This document shows, in pieces, positions 7,635 to 15,063 of a DNA stretch of 37,298 bases. Positions within the stretch are counted from its first letter, which is position 1; each line of letters begins with the position of its first letter. The stretch covers positions 1-37,298 of the forward strand of contig JBILVB010000020.1 of assembly GCA_044370695.1 (NCBI GenBank). The letters run 5' to 3'. Position numbers and translations under genes: made by a program. The notes beneath the pieces were generated by a model. The model was not told where the DNA came from. It did not search any database and worked only from the letters and a program-made list of their open reading frames with translations. The DNA comes from JBEIFW01 sp044370695. Lineage in GTDB: Bacteria; Actinomycetota; Acidimicrobiia; Acidimicrobiales; Ilumatobacteraceae.

Positions 7635-8927
7635 ATGAATAGAGTTAGCATCGGCTCCGTGTCACGGCATTCGAGACCCGAGCTCGACGCGGCGCTCACC
7701 GATGGACAGTTCCCCGTGCGCCAGCACGAGGTCTTCCGCCAGTTGCGCGAGACCGCCCCGGTGTACTGGTGCGAGCCCCGGGCCCAGTGGTACGTCTCGA
7801 CCTTCGAACTGGTCGACGAGGTTCTCGGTCGCCCCGAGCTGTTCTCGAGCGTCGGCGCCGAGCGGCGTCAAACCGACAGTCTTCCTGCGCCGGTGCGGTC
7901 CGAGGTGCGTACCCTTTGCGAACACTTCGCAAGCGAGCAGCTGAACATCTCGGACCCGCCAGAGCACACCCGGCTGCGCCGAGCGTTCAACACGTCCTTC
8001 GTTCCACGTCGGGTCGAACGATTCCGACCCCGGGTGGAGTCCCGCGCGGCTCGCCTGATCGACACTGCGCTTCGCCGCGGCCAGCTCGAGTTGATGGCCG
8101 ACCTCGCTGGGCCGTTGCCGGTCCAGGTGATCGCCGAGTTCATGGGTGTCGACCAGCGCCACCTCGATGACATCGTCACGGTGACGCTCGGGCAGCGGTA
8201 CTTCTTCGGTACGACGCCCCCGGACCCCACCGTGGCCCGGTCCTTCGATGCCGCCCTCGGGGCATGGCACGCGATCCTGCGGGCGACCTTCGACCACCGC
8301 CGCAGTTCCCCTGCCGACGACGTGATGACCCTTGCGGCCCGACTGGTCGACGAACGGGTGCTCACCGAGTCCGAGGCGCTCGCAACCTGCCTCCACCTGA
8401 TCATCGCCGGGAACAGCACCACCACGGCGCTGATCGGGAACGTCCTGCATCTGTTGGCCACCCACCCCGACCAGCGCGACGCCGTTGCGGCCGCCCCCGA
8501 GCTTGCGCCGGCTGCGGTCGAAGAAGCGTTGCGGTTCGAGCCGCCGCTGCCGTTCGACCGCCGACTCGCCGTGACCGAGTGTCGACTCGGTGGACAGACG
8601 GTCATGCCCGGCGAGCGCGTCGTGGCGGTTCTGGCGGCGGCGTGCCGCGATCCCGAGGTATTCGCCGACCCGGACACCTTCGACCTGCACCGCCCGCTGG
8701 CGTTGCGTCATCAGGCGGCATTCGGCCGTGGGGTCCATCTGTGTCTCGGCGCACCGTTGGCACGAATCGAGGCCGAGATCGCCGTGAACATGACGCTCGA
8801 ACGTCTTCCTCGGCTCGAACTCGAGGAGGGATTCGTGCACCAGTGGCACGCGGTTGGCACGCATCGTGGCCCGGTGGTGTTGCCGGTTGCCCTACCGGCC
8901 GAGCGGACCGCGGTCGCTCACCGATGA
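7635..8927 (+). CDS. Cytochrome P450
   Basis: About 430 residues, a soluble bacterial class I P450. The heme loop is FGRGVHLCLG with the thiolate ligand C370, the K-helix ExxR is in EEALRFEP, and the I-helix reads AGNSTTTAL (258-265). In the I-helix the acidic residue usually found before the catalytic Thr is Ser261, while T262 is kept, so proton delivery may differ from standard monooxygenation. No ferredoxin or ferredoxin reductase is encoded nearby, so redox partners must come from elsewhere. The ATG at 7635 has no Shine-Dalgarno; the GTG at 7659 is an alternative with TAGCAT 7 nt upstream. The stop overlaps the next gene's start by four bases, so the two products probably act on the same compound. 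Confidence 0.92.
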   Translation: MNRVSIGSVSRHSRPELDAALTDGQFPVRQHEVFRQLRETAPVYWCEPRAQWYVSTFELVDEVLGRPELFSSVGAERRQTDSLPAPVRSEVRTLCEHFASEQLNISDPPEHTRLRRAFNTSFVPRRVERFRPRVESRAARLIDTALRRGQLELMADLAGPLPVQVIAEFMGVDQRHLDDIVTVTLGQRYFFGTTPPDPTVARSFDAALGAWHAILRATFDHRRSSPADDVMTLAARLVDERVLTESEALATCLHLIIAGNSTTTALIGNVLHLLATHPDQRDAVAAAPELAPAAVEEALRFEPPLPFDRRLAVTECRLGGQTVMPGERVVAVLAAACRDPEVFADPDTFDLHRPLALRHQAAFGRGVHLCLGAPLARIEAEIAVNMTLERLPRLELEEGFVHQWHAVGTHRGPVVLPVALPAERTAVAHR

Positions 8928-10003
8928 CTCCGACCGATGCCCCGGCGGCGATGTTCAGCGCTGCCGCCGGCCTGTGCTACCTCGACACCGCGACCTACGG
9001 ACTGGCGCCCGCCCCTGCGCTCGACGCCATGATCAAGGCGATCGCCGGCTGGCAGGCGGGTACCGCCCACTGGATCGACGACTTCGACGCAGTCGCCGAG
9101 CGCGGTCGGGCTGCGTTCGCCCGCCTCATCGGCGTTCCCGGCGACGATGTCGCGCTCGTGTCATCGGCATCGATCGGCGTCGGCACGGTCGCCTCGTCAT
9201 TGCGTGCAGGCGATCGCGTGGTCGTTCCCGATGACGAGTTCACCTCGCTCTTGTTTCCACTGCTCGTCGCCGAGCGCCACGCTGTCACCGTCGAGCAGGT
9301 GCCGTTCGAGGGTCTGGTTGATCGCATCGTCCCGGGTACCTCCTTGGTCGCCTGCAGCCTCGTGCAGATGCAGACCGCCCGCGTGGCGGCGCTCGGCGCG
9401 ATCCTCGATCGCGCCGCCGAGGTCGGCGCCCGGGTGCTGGTCGACGCCACCCATGGGCTGCCGTTCGTCGGCGCAGCCGACGGTGCCGTGGCGCGGGCGG
9501 ACTACGTGGTCTGCGCCGGGTACAAGCACCTCCTCTGTCCGCGCGGCGTGTCGCTGTTCGTGGTGCGCGGTGATCGCCAGGACGACCTGACGCCGTGGAA
9601 CGCCAACTGGCGGACCACCGAAGGGCACTACCAGCGCTACTTCGGAGGGCCGCTCACGCTGGTCGCCACCGCAGGTCGGTTCGACGTCTCGCCGGCGTGG
9701 TTTCCCTGGATCGGCGGGGTCGAGTCGCTGGAACTGCTTTGCACCTGGGCCGCCGACGGCAGCATCGAACGGGCCCGACTCCTGGCCGGGGACATTGCGG
9801 GCGGGCTCGACGTGCCGTGGGGCGGGTCGTCGGTGGTGAGCGTGCCCGTGGGCGACCTCGACGCAACGGCCGCAGCGCTGGGCTCGGCTCGTGTGAAGGC
9901 GGGTGTGCGCGGGGGGCGGGTCCGGCTCTCGACGCACGTGTACAACACGCCCGAGGACGTGGAGCTGGTCAGCCGGGTGCTCCGCCCGTTCGTGGCGCGC
10001 TGA
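8924..10003 (+). CDS. Class V aminotransferase-fold PLP enzyme
   Basis: A 359-residue fold-type I PLP enzyme of the class V group (cysteine desulfurase / isopenicillin N epimerase / kynureninase relatives). The PLP lysine is K201 in CAGYKHLLCPRG, the pyridine-binding Asp is D174 in VLVDATHGLP with H177 nearby, and the phosphate-binding Ser/Thr region is SSASIGVG. It lacks the cysteine-containing loop expected of a desulfurase, so an epimerase, lyase or aminotransferase role is more likely. The ATG overlaps the P450 stop by four bases, indicating coupling. The last 35 bp overlap the 3' end of the convergent MFS gene. Confidence 0.85.
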   Translation: MTPTDAPAAMFSAAAGLCYLDTATYGLAPAPALDAMIKAIAGWQAGTAHWIDDFDAVAERGRAAFARLIGVPGDDVALVSSASIGVGTVASSLRAGDRVVVPDDEFTSLLFPLLVAERHAVTVEQVPFEGLVDRIVPGTSLVACSLVQMQTARVAALGAILDRAAEVGARVLVDATHGLPFVGAADGAVARADYVVCAGYKHLLCPRGVSLFVVRGDRQDDLTPWNANWRTTEGHYQRYFGGPLTLVATAGRFDVSPAWFPWIGGVESLELLCTWAADGSIERARLLAGDIAGGLDVPWGGSSVVSVPVGDLDATAAALGSARVKAGVRGGRVRLSTHVYNTPEDVELVSRVLRPFVAR

Positions 10004-11126
10004 CCGAGCCCCCAGCGGCCGTCGGGTCCGTCGGTCGGATCCCACGCCTCTCGACGGCACCGACGACGACCGCAGCAGCGAGGATGCATCCGCCAGCGAC
10101 CGCGCTCAACGCCTCGGCCGAGTGGGTGAAAACGGCGCCGCCGACCAAGGGGCCGACCACCCGCGCCGCTGACATCACCGCCTGCGCGTCGCCGGCCCGT
10201 TCGCCGGGATACGCCGACATCGACGCAAGGATCTTGAACACCGCGGGCACACCCATCCAGTAGCCGAAGCCCCAGATGGCCATGCCTACCCAGAACATCC
10301 ACCCCTCGTGGACCATTCCGATCCCGAGCACACCGACTCCGGTGAATGCGACCCAGCCGCCAGCCCAGCGCCGCGACCCTCGCCAGCGGGCCGAGGGGAT
10401 TCCGGCCAGGGCGTTGAGCGAGAAGCCGATCGAGACTGCCAGTGCGCTCATGCCGTTGGTGGTACCTCCAACCACCCCTGCGAAGGTGCCCAGGCACGAG
10501 CCGCCCAGCCCCATCAGGAACAAGCAGGCGAGCAGGACCACCGCCGCCCGCGTCGGAGGACGCCGCGCACCGGTGCCCCGATCCGGCGTGGCGAGCGGGC
10601 TCGAGCGATGGACGAAGGCGATCGGGATCAGGTTGAGCACGGCGAGCATCGCGAACATCATCCGGGTCCCCGACAGGTCGAGGACCACACCGATGATGGG
10701 CGCGGCGACCGTACCGACCAGTGGGGTGATGACTGCGATATCCGCCACCTTCTCGTCGTCGCCGAACACCTGCGCCCAGGCGATCCACGCAATCGCCCCA
10801 AGGGACAGACCGTCGGCGAACACGGCGACGAGCAGCAGCGGGAAGCTTGCGGCGACGGCGCCGAACAGACACGCGACCGATCCGAGCAGGCTCGCACCTA
10901 CGAGCACCCGGCGCCGCGGCTGCACGACCCGCGGCGACCCCCAACTCGCGATCGCCAGCCCGCCGAGTTGCGCGGTCGACAGCAACCCTACGGTGCTCAC
11001 GCCGAGGTCGAGTTCCTCGGACACCGTCGGCACCAGGAACGGCACGGCGACGAGTGAGACCGTCGACACCGCGATCCCGGCGACGGCGGCGGCGCTCACG
11101 CCGTTCCGTGTGACCCGGCGGATCAT
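9969..11126 (-). CDS. MFS transporter
   Basis: A 385-residue polytopic membrane protein with about 12 hydrophobic segments and a basic central loop (around DRGTGARRPPTR), the layout of the major facilitator superfamily. The first half has a short basic cytoplasmic loop (VVQPRRRVLVG) in the position of the conserved loop 2-3 motif. The substrate is unknown; in this setting it may import or export a small organic acid or amine. It ends a minus-strand run with two hydroxyacid dehydrogenases and an FAH-family gene, starting 19 bp after the upstream gene. Its 3' end overlaps the convergent aminotransferase-fold gene by 35 bp. Confidence 0.85.
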   Translation of the reverse strand: MIRRVTRNGVSAAAVAGIAVSTVSLVAVPFLVPTVSEELDLGVSTVGLLSTAQLGGLAIASWGSPRVVQPRRRVLVGASLLGSVACLFGAVAASFPLLLVAVFADGLSLGAIAWIAWAQVFGDDEKVADIAVITPLVGTVAAPIIGVVLDLSGTRMMFAMLAVLNLIPIAFVHRSSPLATPDRGTGARRPPTRAAVVLLACLFLMGLGGSCLGTFAGVVGGTTNGMSALAVSIGFSLNALAGIPSARWRGSRRWAGGWVAFTGVGVLGIGMVHEGWMFWVGMAIWGFGYWMGVPAVFKILASMSAYPGERAGDAQAVMSAARVVGPLVGGAVFTHSAEALSAVAGGCILAAAVVVGAVERRGIRPTDPTAAGGSVSAPRTGGAPG

Positions 11127-11145
11127 CGGGTTGACCTACCGACGG

Positions 11146-12132
11146 TCAGGGCCGGTGAAGCGCAGCGGGGTTGAGCAGGTTGCGAACTGCGGCACCGTCG
11201 AGGAACCGGAGCGCCTCGTCGGCTGCGTTCGTAGCGAGTTCGATTCGGGCCTGCGCGGAGAGCCAGGCCGTGTGGGAAGTGACGAGTACGTCCGGGTGCG
11301 ACAGCAACGGGTGGGCGAGGTCCGGTGCGGGCTCCCCGTCGAGCACGTCGAGCGCGGCGTACGACACCTTGCCCGCCACGATTGCGTCGTGCAGCGCGTC
11401 GAGGTCGATCAGCCCGCCCCGGCTGGTGTTGACGACGATCACGCCGTCCCGGGCCGAGGCCAACCGCACCGCGTCGAGCATGTGGTGGTTGCCGTCGGTG
11501 AGCGGGGCGTGAAGGGTTATTGCGTCGGCGGTAGCGACGAGCTCGTCGAGCGGGACCAGACGGACACCGTCACTCGTACCGGGCGGGACCATCGGGTCGT
11601 GGGCGACGACCTCCCAGCCGAACCCGCGCGCCCGAGCCGCAACGCTCCGACCGATCCTGCCGAATCCCACCACGCCGAGGCGAGTTCCCGCCACCCGACG
11701 CATCTCGGGGAGTTGGGCGTTCACGTGCCACGACTGCGTGCTTCGCCAGCGCGTGGAGGCGTCGGCGAGCCGGCGGTAGGCGGCGAGAAGGAGCAGCAGG
11801 GTGTGGTCGGCCACTTCGTCGACGCAGAAGTCGGGTACGTTCGCAACGGCGATGCTGGCCCGGGTAGCGGCGTTGATGTCGACCATGTCGTAGCCGATTC
11901 CCGCTCGCACGATGAGGCGGGTCGCGGCGAGACCGGCGATCGCCGCTGCATCGAATGGCATGAATCCCACGATCACCACCGGTGCCCGCCCGGCGGCCGA
12001 CAACGCGACCGCCCGCTCCACGCCCTGCGGGAGCACCTCCACCTCTACACCGGCGGCCTCGAGCGCCGTGATGGCTGGCGCCAGGATCTCCGCGGCGTCG
12101 GTGATCAGAGCGTGTCGCTTCAGTGATGCCAT
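11146..12132 (-). CDS. D-2-hydroxyacid dehydrogenase (SerA/GhrB type)
   Basis: A 328-residue NAD(P)-dependent D-isomer-specific 2-hydroxyacid dehydrogenase. The Rossmann motif is GVVGFGRIGRSV (153-164) with acidic D179 at the end of the second strand region, favouring NAD. The catalytic triad is complete: R238 in VNTSRGGLID, E267 in DVLDGEPAPD and H287 in TSHTAW. There is no ACT or intervening regulatory domain as in full-length SerA, so a catabolic or 2-oxoacid reductase role fits. AAAGG precedes the ATG at 12132. It lies between the FAH and MFS genes and is the second such dehydrogenase in the operon. Confidence 0.88.
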   Translation of the reverse strand: MASLKRHALITDAAEILAPAITALEAAGVEVEVLPQGVERAVALSAAGRAPVVIVGFMPFDAAAIAGLAATRLIVRAGIGYDMVDINAATRASIAVANVPDFCVDEVADHTLLLLLAAYRRLADASTRWRSTQSWHVNAQLPEMRRVAGTRLGVVGFGRIGRSVAARARGFGWEVVAHDPMVPPGTSDGVRLVPLDELVATADAITLHAPLTDGNHHMLDAVRLASARDGVIVVNTSRGGLIDLDALHDAIVAGKVSYAALDVLDGEPAPDLAHPLLSHPDVLVTSHTAWLSAQARIELATNAADEALRFLDGAAVRNLLNPAALHRP

Positions 12133-12173
12133 CGTTGTTGCACCTTTCGGACAGGATCGGGTGGTGGTCCGAC

Positions 12174-12815
12174 TCAGCGCCGGCGGATTCGGTTGGTGAT
12201 CGAACCGATGCGCTCGATCTCGACCGACACGACGTCGCCGTCGGTGAGAAAGCGCGGCGGTCGCTTGGCCAGTCCGATGCCTGCTGGTGTGCCGGTGGCG
12301 ATCACGTCGCCGGCCTCGAGTGTCGTGTCCTGGCTGAAGTACGAGATGATCGAGGCAACGGAGAAGACCATCTCCGACGTGTTGCTGTCCTGCACCGTCT
12401 CACCGTTGAGCGTGCAGCGGATGTGCAACTTGTTGGGGTCCGGGACCGCCGAGGCCGGCACCATGGAACCGAGGACCCCGAGCGTGTCGAACGACTTCGA
12501 CCGCGTCCATTGCCCGTCTGCTGCTTGGAGATCTCGGGTCGACAGGTCGTTGAAACACGCATAGCCGGCCACGTAGTCGAGAGCGTCTTCGACCGACACG
12601 TCGAGCGCGCGACGACCGATCACGACGGCGAGCTCGGCCTCGTAGTCCAACTTCTCGGTTGCGCGCGGCATGAGGACGTCGTCGCCGTCACCGATGAGCG
12701 AGGTGGTCCATTTGGCGAAGCACAGCGGTGCGCTCGGCAGCGCCAGGTTGGACTCGCGGGCGTGATCCGCGTAGTTCAACCCGACGCACAAGAGCTTGCC
12801 GGGGCGGTTTTGCAT
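12174..12815 (-). CDS. Fumarylacetoacetate hydrolase family protein
   Basis: A 213-residue FAH-fold enzyme, the short form without the N-terminal domain of eukaryotic FAH. Hallmarks are GLNYADHARES, the Mg-binding acidic residues of DYEAELAVVIG and NDLSTRDLQ, and GTPAGIG near the C-terminus. The family hydrolyses acylpyruvates or isomerises and decarboxylates oxo-dioates, as in homoprotocatechuate degradation. AGGAG stands 7 nt before the ATG at 12815. Flanked by two hydroxyacid dehydrogenases, it probably acts on an oxo-acid intermediate; that is inference. Confidence 0.9.
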   Translation of the reverse strand: MQNRPGKLLCVGLNYADHARESNLALPSAPLCFAKWTTSLIGDGDDVLMPRATEKLDYEAELAVVIGRRALDVSVEDALDYVAGYACFNDLSTRDLQAADGQWTRSKSFDTLGVLGSMVPASAVPDPNKLHIRCTLNGETVQDSNTSEMVFSVASIISYFSQDTTLEAGDVIATGTPAGIGLAKRPPRFLTDGDVVSVEIERIGSITNRIRRR

Positions 12816-12858
12816 TCGAGACTCCTCGTCGGGTGGATGTGATGACGGGCGGGTCGGC

Positions 12859-13863
12859 TCAGGGGTGCGAAACCCCGCCTAGCCGACCGGCGCGCCGGAG
12901 CAGGTCGATCGTTCCTTCGGCGACGAGGTGGCGGAGCCGATCCAGCACGCTCGCCGACGCACCGCCGATGTGCGGGGTCTGCAGCACTCCGGCTCGCCCG
13001 GTCAGCGGGTCGTCGGGGCCGGGCGGTTCGCTCGCTCGCACGTCGAGCGCTGCGGCCCGGATCCTTCCGTCGTCGAGCGCGGCCGCCAGCGCAACTTCGT
13101 CCACGAGACCACCGCGCGCCACGTTGACGAGGATGGCGCCGCGCTTCACGCGGGCGAACAACTCGGCGTCGAACAGGTGCCGGTTCGCCGCGGTCAGACT
13201 GGCGGCGAGCACGATGACGTCGGCCTTGGCGACGAGTTCGTCGAGGGAAACGACCGGCATCAGGGGGTCGACCGTGTCCGGTGGGCGGCGCGTGGTTGCG
13301 ATGGTGGTCATTCCGAAGGCTCTCGCTCGGGCCCCCACCCGCACCCCGATCCGCCCGGCGCCGACGACGCCGAGCGTCAGTTCGCTCAGGTGAGGGATCT
13401 GCCAGACCTCGGGGGCGTCGAGTACGCCCCAGTCCCCGGCCTCCGTCCGTTTGGCCATCGGGACGATCAGCCGTACGGCCGCCAGCAGCAATGCCATCGC
13501 GTGGTCCGCGACTTCGTCGGCGTTGGCGTGGACACCAGCGACGGGAAGCCCGAGCTCCGCAGCGGCTTCCTCGTCGACGTGGTCCCGCCCGGCGCTATAG
13601 CAGAGAATGCCGACACATCGCCGAAACGTGGCCAGGCGGGCGGCGTCGACTGGGTACAGCCCGCTGGCGACCACGACGTCGGCGTGGGGTGCGACACGGT
13701 CCTGTTCGGCGGGATCGGAGGGAACCACCAGTTCGACACCGGCCGCATCGAGGTGTGCGCGCTCGACGTCGTACGGCCAGTCCCGCTGCCACGACAACGG
13801 GTCGAGCATGAGCACGATCGGTCGGTTCGTGGCGTGAGGTCGGTTCGTCGGGTCGTCGTGCAT
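12859..13863 (-). CDS. D-2-hydroxyacid dehydrogenase (second paralogue)
   Basis: A 334-residue D-isomer-specific 2-hydroxyacid dehydrogenase with its triad intact: Arg250 in NVARGGLVDE, Glu279 in RASEPPGPDD, His298 in TPHIGG. The nucleotide motif is GVVGAGRIGVRV, followed by a stretch ATTRRPP with two arginines where an Asp would mark NAD preference, so NADP use is possible. The ATG at 13863 is chosen because AGGA lies about 8 nt upstream; an in-frame ATG at 13890 adds nine residues but has no ribosome site. It is the first gene of the minus-strand operon and is divergent from the MDR gene across a palindromic promoter region. Confidence 0.87.
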   Translation of the reverse strand: MHDDPTNRPHATNRPIVLMLDPLSWQRDWPYDVERAHLDAAGVELVVPSDPAEQDRVAPHADVVVASGLYPVDAARLATFRRCVGILCYSAGRDHVDEEAAAELGLPVAGVHANADEVADHAMALLLAAVRLIVPMAKRTEAGDWGVLDAPEVWQIPHLSELTLGVVGAGRIGVRVGARARAFGMTTIATTRRPPDTVDPLMPVVSLDELVAKADVIVLAASLTAANRHLFDAELFARVKRGAILVNVARGGLVDEVALAAALDDGRIRAAALDVRASEPPGPDDPLTGRAGVLQTPHIGGASASVLDRLRHLVAEGTIDLLRRAGRLGGVSHP

Positions 13864-13917
13864 TGCGGGTGTCCTATGCCCACCGGCCATGGTGGGCGAT
13901 CGACAGGCGAGAGTACA

Positions 13918-13944
13918 CTATTGTCAATGTTCAATAGACAATAG
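13918..13944. promoter_or_regulatory. Palindromic operator candidate between divergent operons
   Basis: Eight-base arms CTATTGTC (13918-13925) and GACAATAG (13937-13944) flank an 11-bp spacer. A third half-site, CAATAG, lies inside at 13932-13937. On the minus strand TTGACA is embedded in the palindrome and could be a -35 box for the dehydrogenase operon. The site ends 9 bp before the ATG at 13954, so it could control both operons. Size and symmetry suit a dimeric GntR/FCD or similar regulator; the binder is not known. Confidence 0.5.
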
Positions 13945-13953
13945 GATGGCGCG

Positions 13954-15063
13954 ATGAAACAGGTGGTCGCCCGACACGGCAGGGCAGAGTTCCTCGAGCT
14001 TCCCGAGCCGCGCCTGCGGCGGGGTGAGGTGCTGATCGGGACTGCGTACTCGGCGGTGAGCGTCGGCACCGAGACCTGGCTGATCGACGGGTCGGGCGAC
14101 CCGAACTTCATCAACCACGAGTACCCCCCGGACCCCCCGCGCTGGCCGAAGACCCGCTCGGACATTCGGCGTGAGGCCCCGCTGCCGCGTCCGCACGAGC
14201 CGGGATACATCGCTATCGGCTACAGCCTGGCGGGCCGGGTGATCGCTGTGGAGGACACGGTGGTCGACCTTGCGCCGGGCGACCTCGTGGCTGCCTCGGG
14301 CTCGCAATGCGCCCATCACGCCGAGGTCGTCGCAGTGCCCCGCAACCTCGTCGCCAAGGTCCCCGACGGCGTGGATCTCGCCGACGCCGCGCTCGTCACG
14401 CTCGGCTCGATCGCAGTCACTGCCTTGCGCGCCACGGAATGCCGGTTCGGGGAGACCGTCGTGCTGTACGGCATGGGGTTGCTCGGCCTTCTTGGCGGTG
14501 CGATCGGCACTGCGGCGGGCTTCCGAATCATCGGTCTCGACATCGCCGACAGCCAGTTGGCGATGGCGCGCCGCCTGGGCCTGGAGCACCTGTGTAACCC
14601 GAGTCGGGACAGCGCCCTGGAGATGGTGCGGGAACTGACGGACGGTTTCGGCGCCGACGGCGTCATCGTCGGGGTGAAGGCCGACTCGAGCGAACCGTTG
14701 AACCATGCGTTCGACATGTGCCGCCAACGCGGCACGGTGGTGGCCCAGGGACTGTTCGGGATGGAGGTCGACCGCGGGCGCTTCTACGCCAACCAGATCA
14801 GCCTGGTGCCGGCAATCGGCTACGGCCTGGGTCGCTACGACCCCGTCTACGAGGAGGCCAACGAGGATTATCCGATCGGCCTGGGCCGCTGGACCGGCAA
14901 TCGCAATCAGGGCTACTTCCTCGAACTGCTTCGGTCACGCCGGATCGACCTGTCCCCCATCGCGCCGATGCGGATCCCCTTCGACGAAGCCCCCGAAGCC
15001 TACGAGCGATTCCGGCGCCCGGACCGCCCGGCGACGGTCGTGTTCGATTACGGGGTTTCGTGA
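13954..15063 (+). CDS. Medium-chain dehydrogenase/reductase (zinc-ADH-like)
   Basis: A 369-residue MDR-superfamily oxidoreductase with an N-terminal GroES-like domain and a Rossmann domain (VVLYGMGLLGLLGGAIG). The usual zinc-ADH GHE signature is replaced by GYSLAGRVIAVEDTV, and the four-cysteine structural zinc loop is absent, so catalytic zinc is doubtful although QCAHH keeps possible ligands. The insert HEYPPDPPRWP and the tail after QGYFLELLR are also unusual. Substrate unknown; sugar or alcohol oxidation is possible. AGGA is upstream of the ATG at 13954. It leads a seven-gene run with the S9 peptidase, enolase-family enzyme and ABC importer; its TGA overlaps the next GTG. Confidence 0.83.
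   Translation: MKQVVARHGRAEFLELPEPRLRRGEVLIGTAYSAVSVGTETWLIDGSGDPNFINHEYPPDPPRWPKTRSDIRREAPLPRPHEPGYIAIGYSLAGRVIAVEDTVVDLAPGDLVAASGSQCAHHAEVVAVPRNLVAKVPDGVDLADAALVTLGSIAVTALRATECRFGETVVLYGMGLLGLLGGAIGTAAGFRIIGLDIADSQLAMARRLGLEHLCNPSRDSALEMVRELTDGFGADGVIVGVKADSSEPLNHAFDMCRQRGTVVAQGLFGMEVDRGRFYANQISLVPAIGYGLGRYDPVYEEANEDYPIGLGRWTGNRNQGYFLELLRSRRIDLSPIAPMRIPFDEAPEAYERFRRPDRPATVVFDYGVS

Noticed and set aside
10276..12126. Long plus-strand frame opposite the MFS and hydroxyacid dehydrogenase genes
   Set aside because: It is a high-GC shadow: low-complexity Pro/Thr/Arg composition, spanning two real genes on the other strand.
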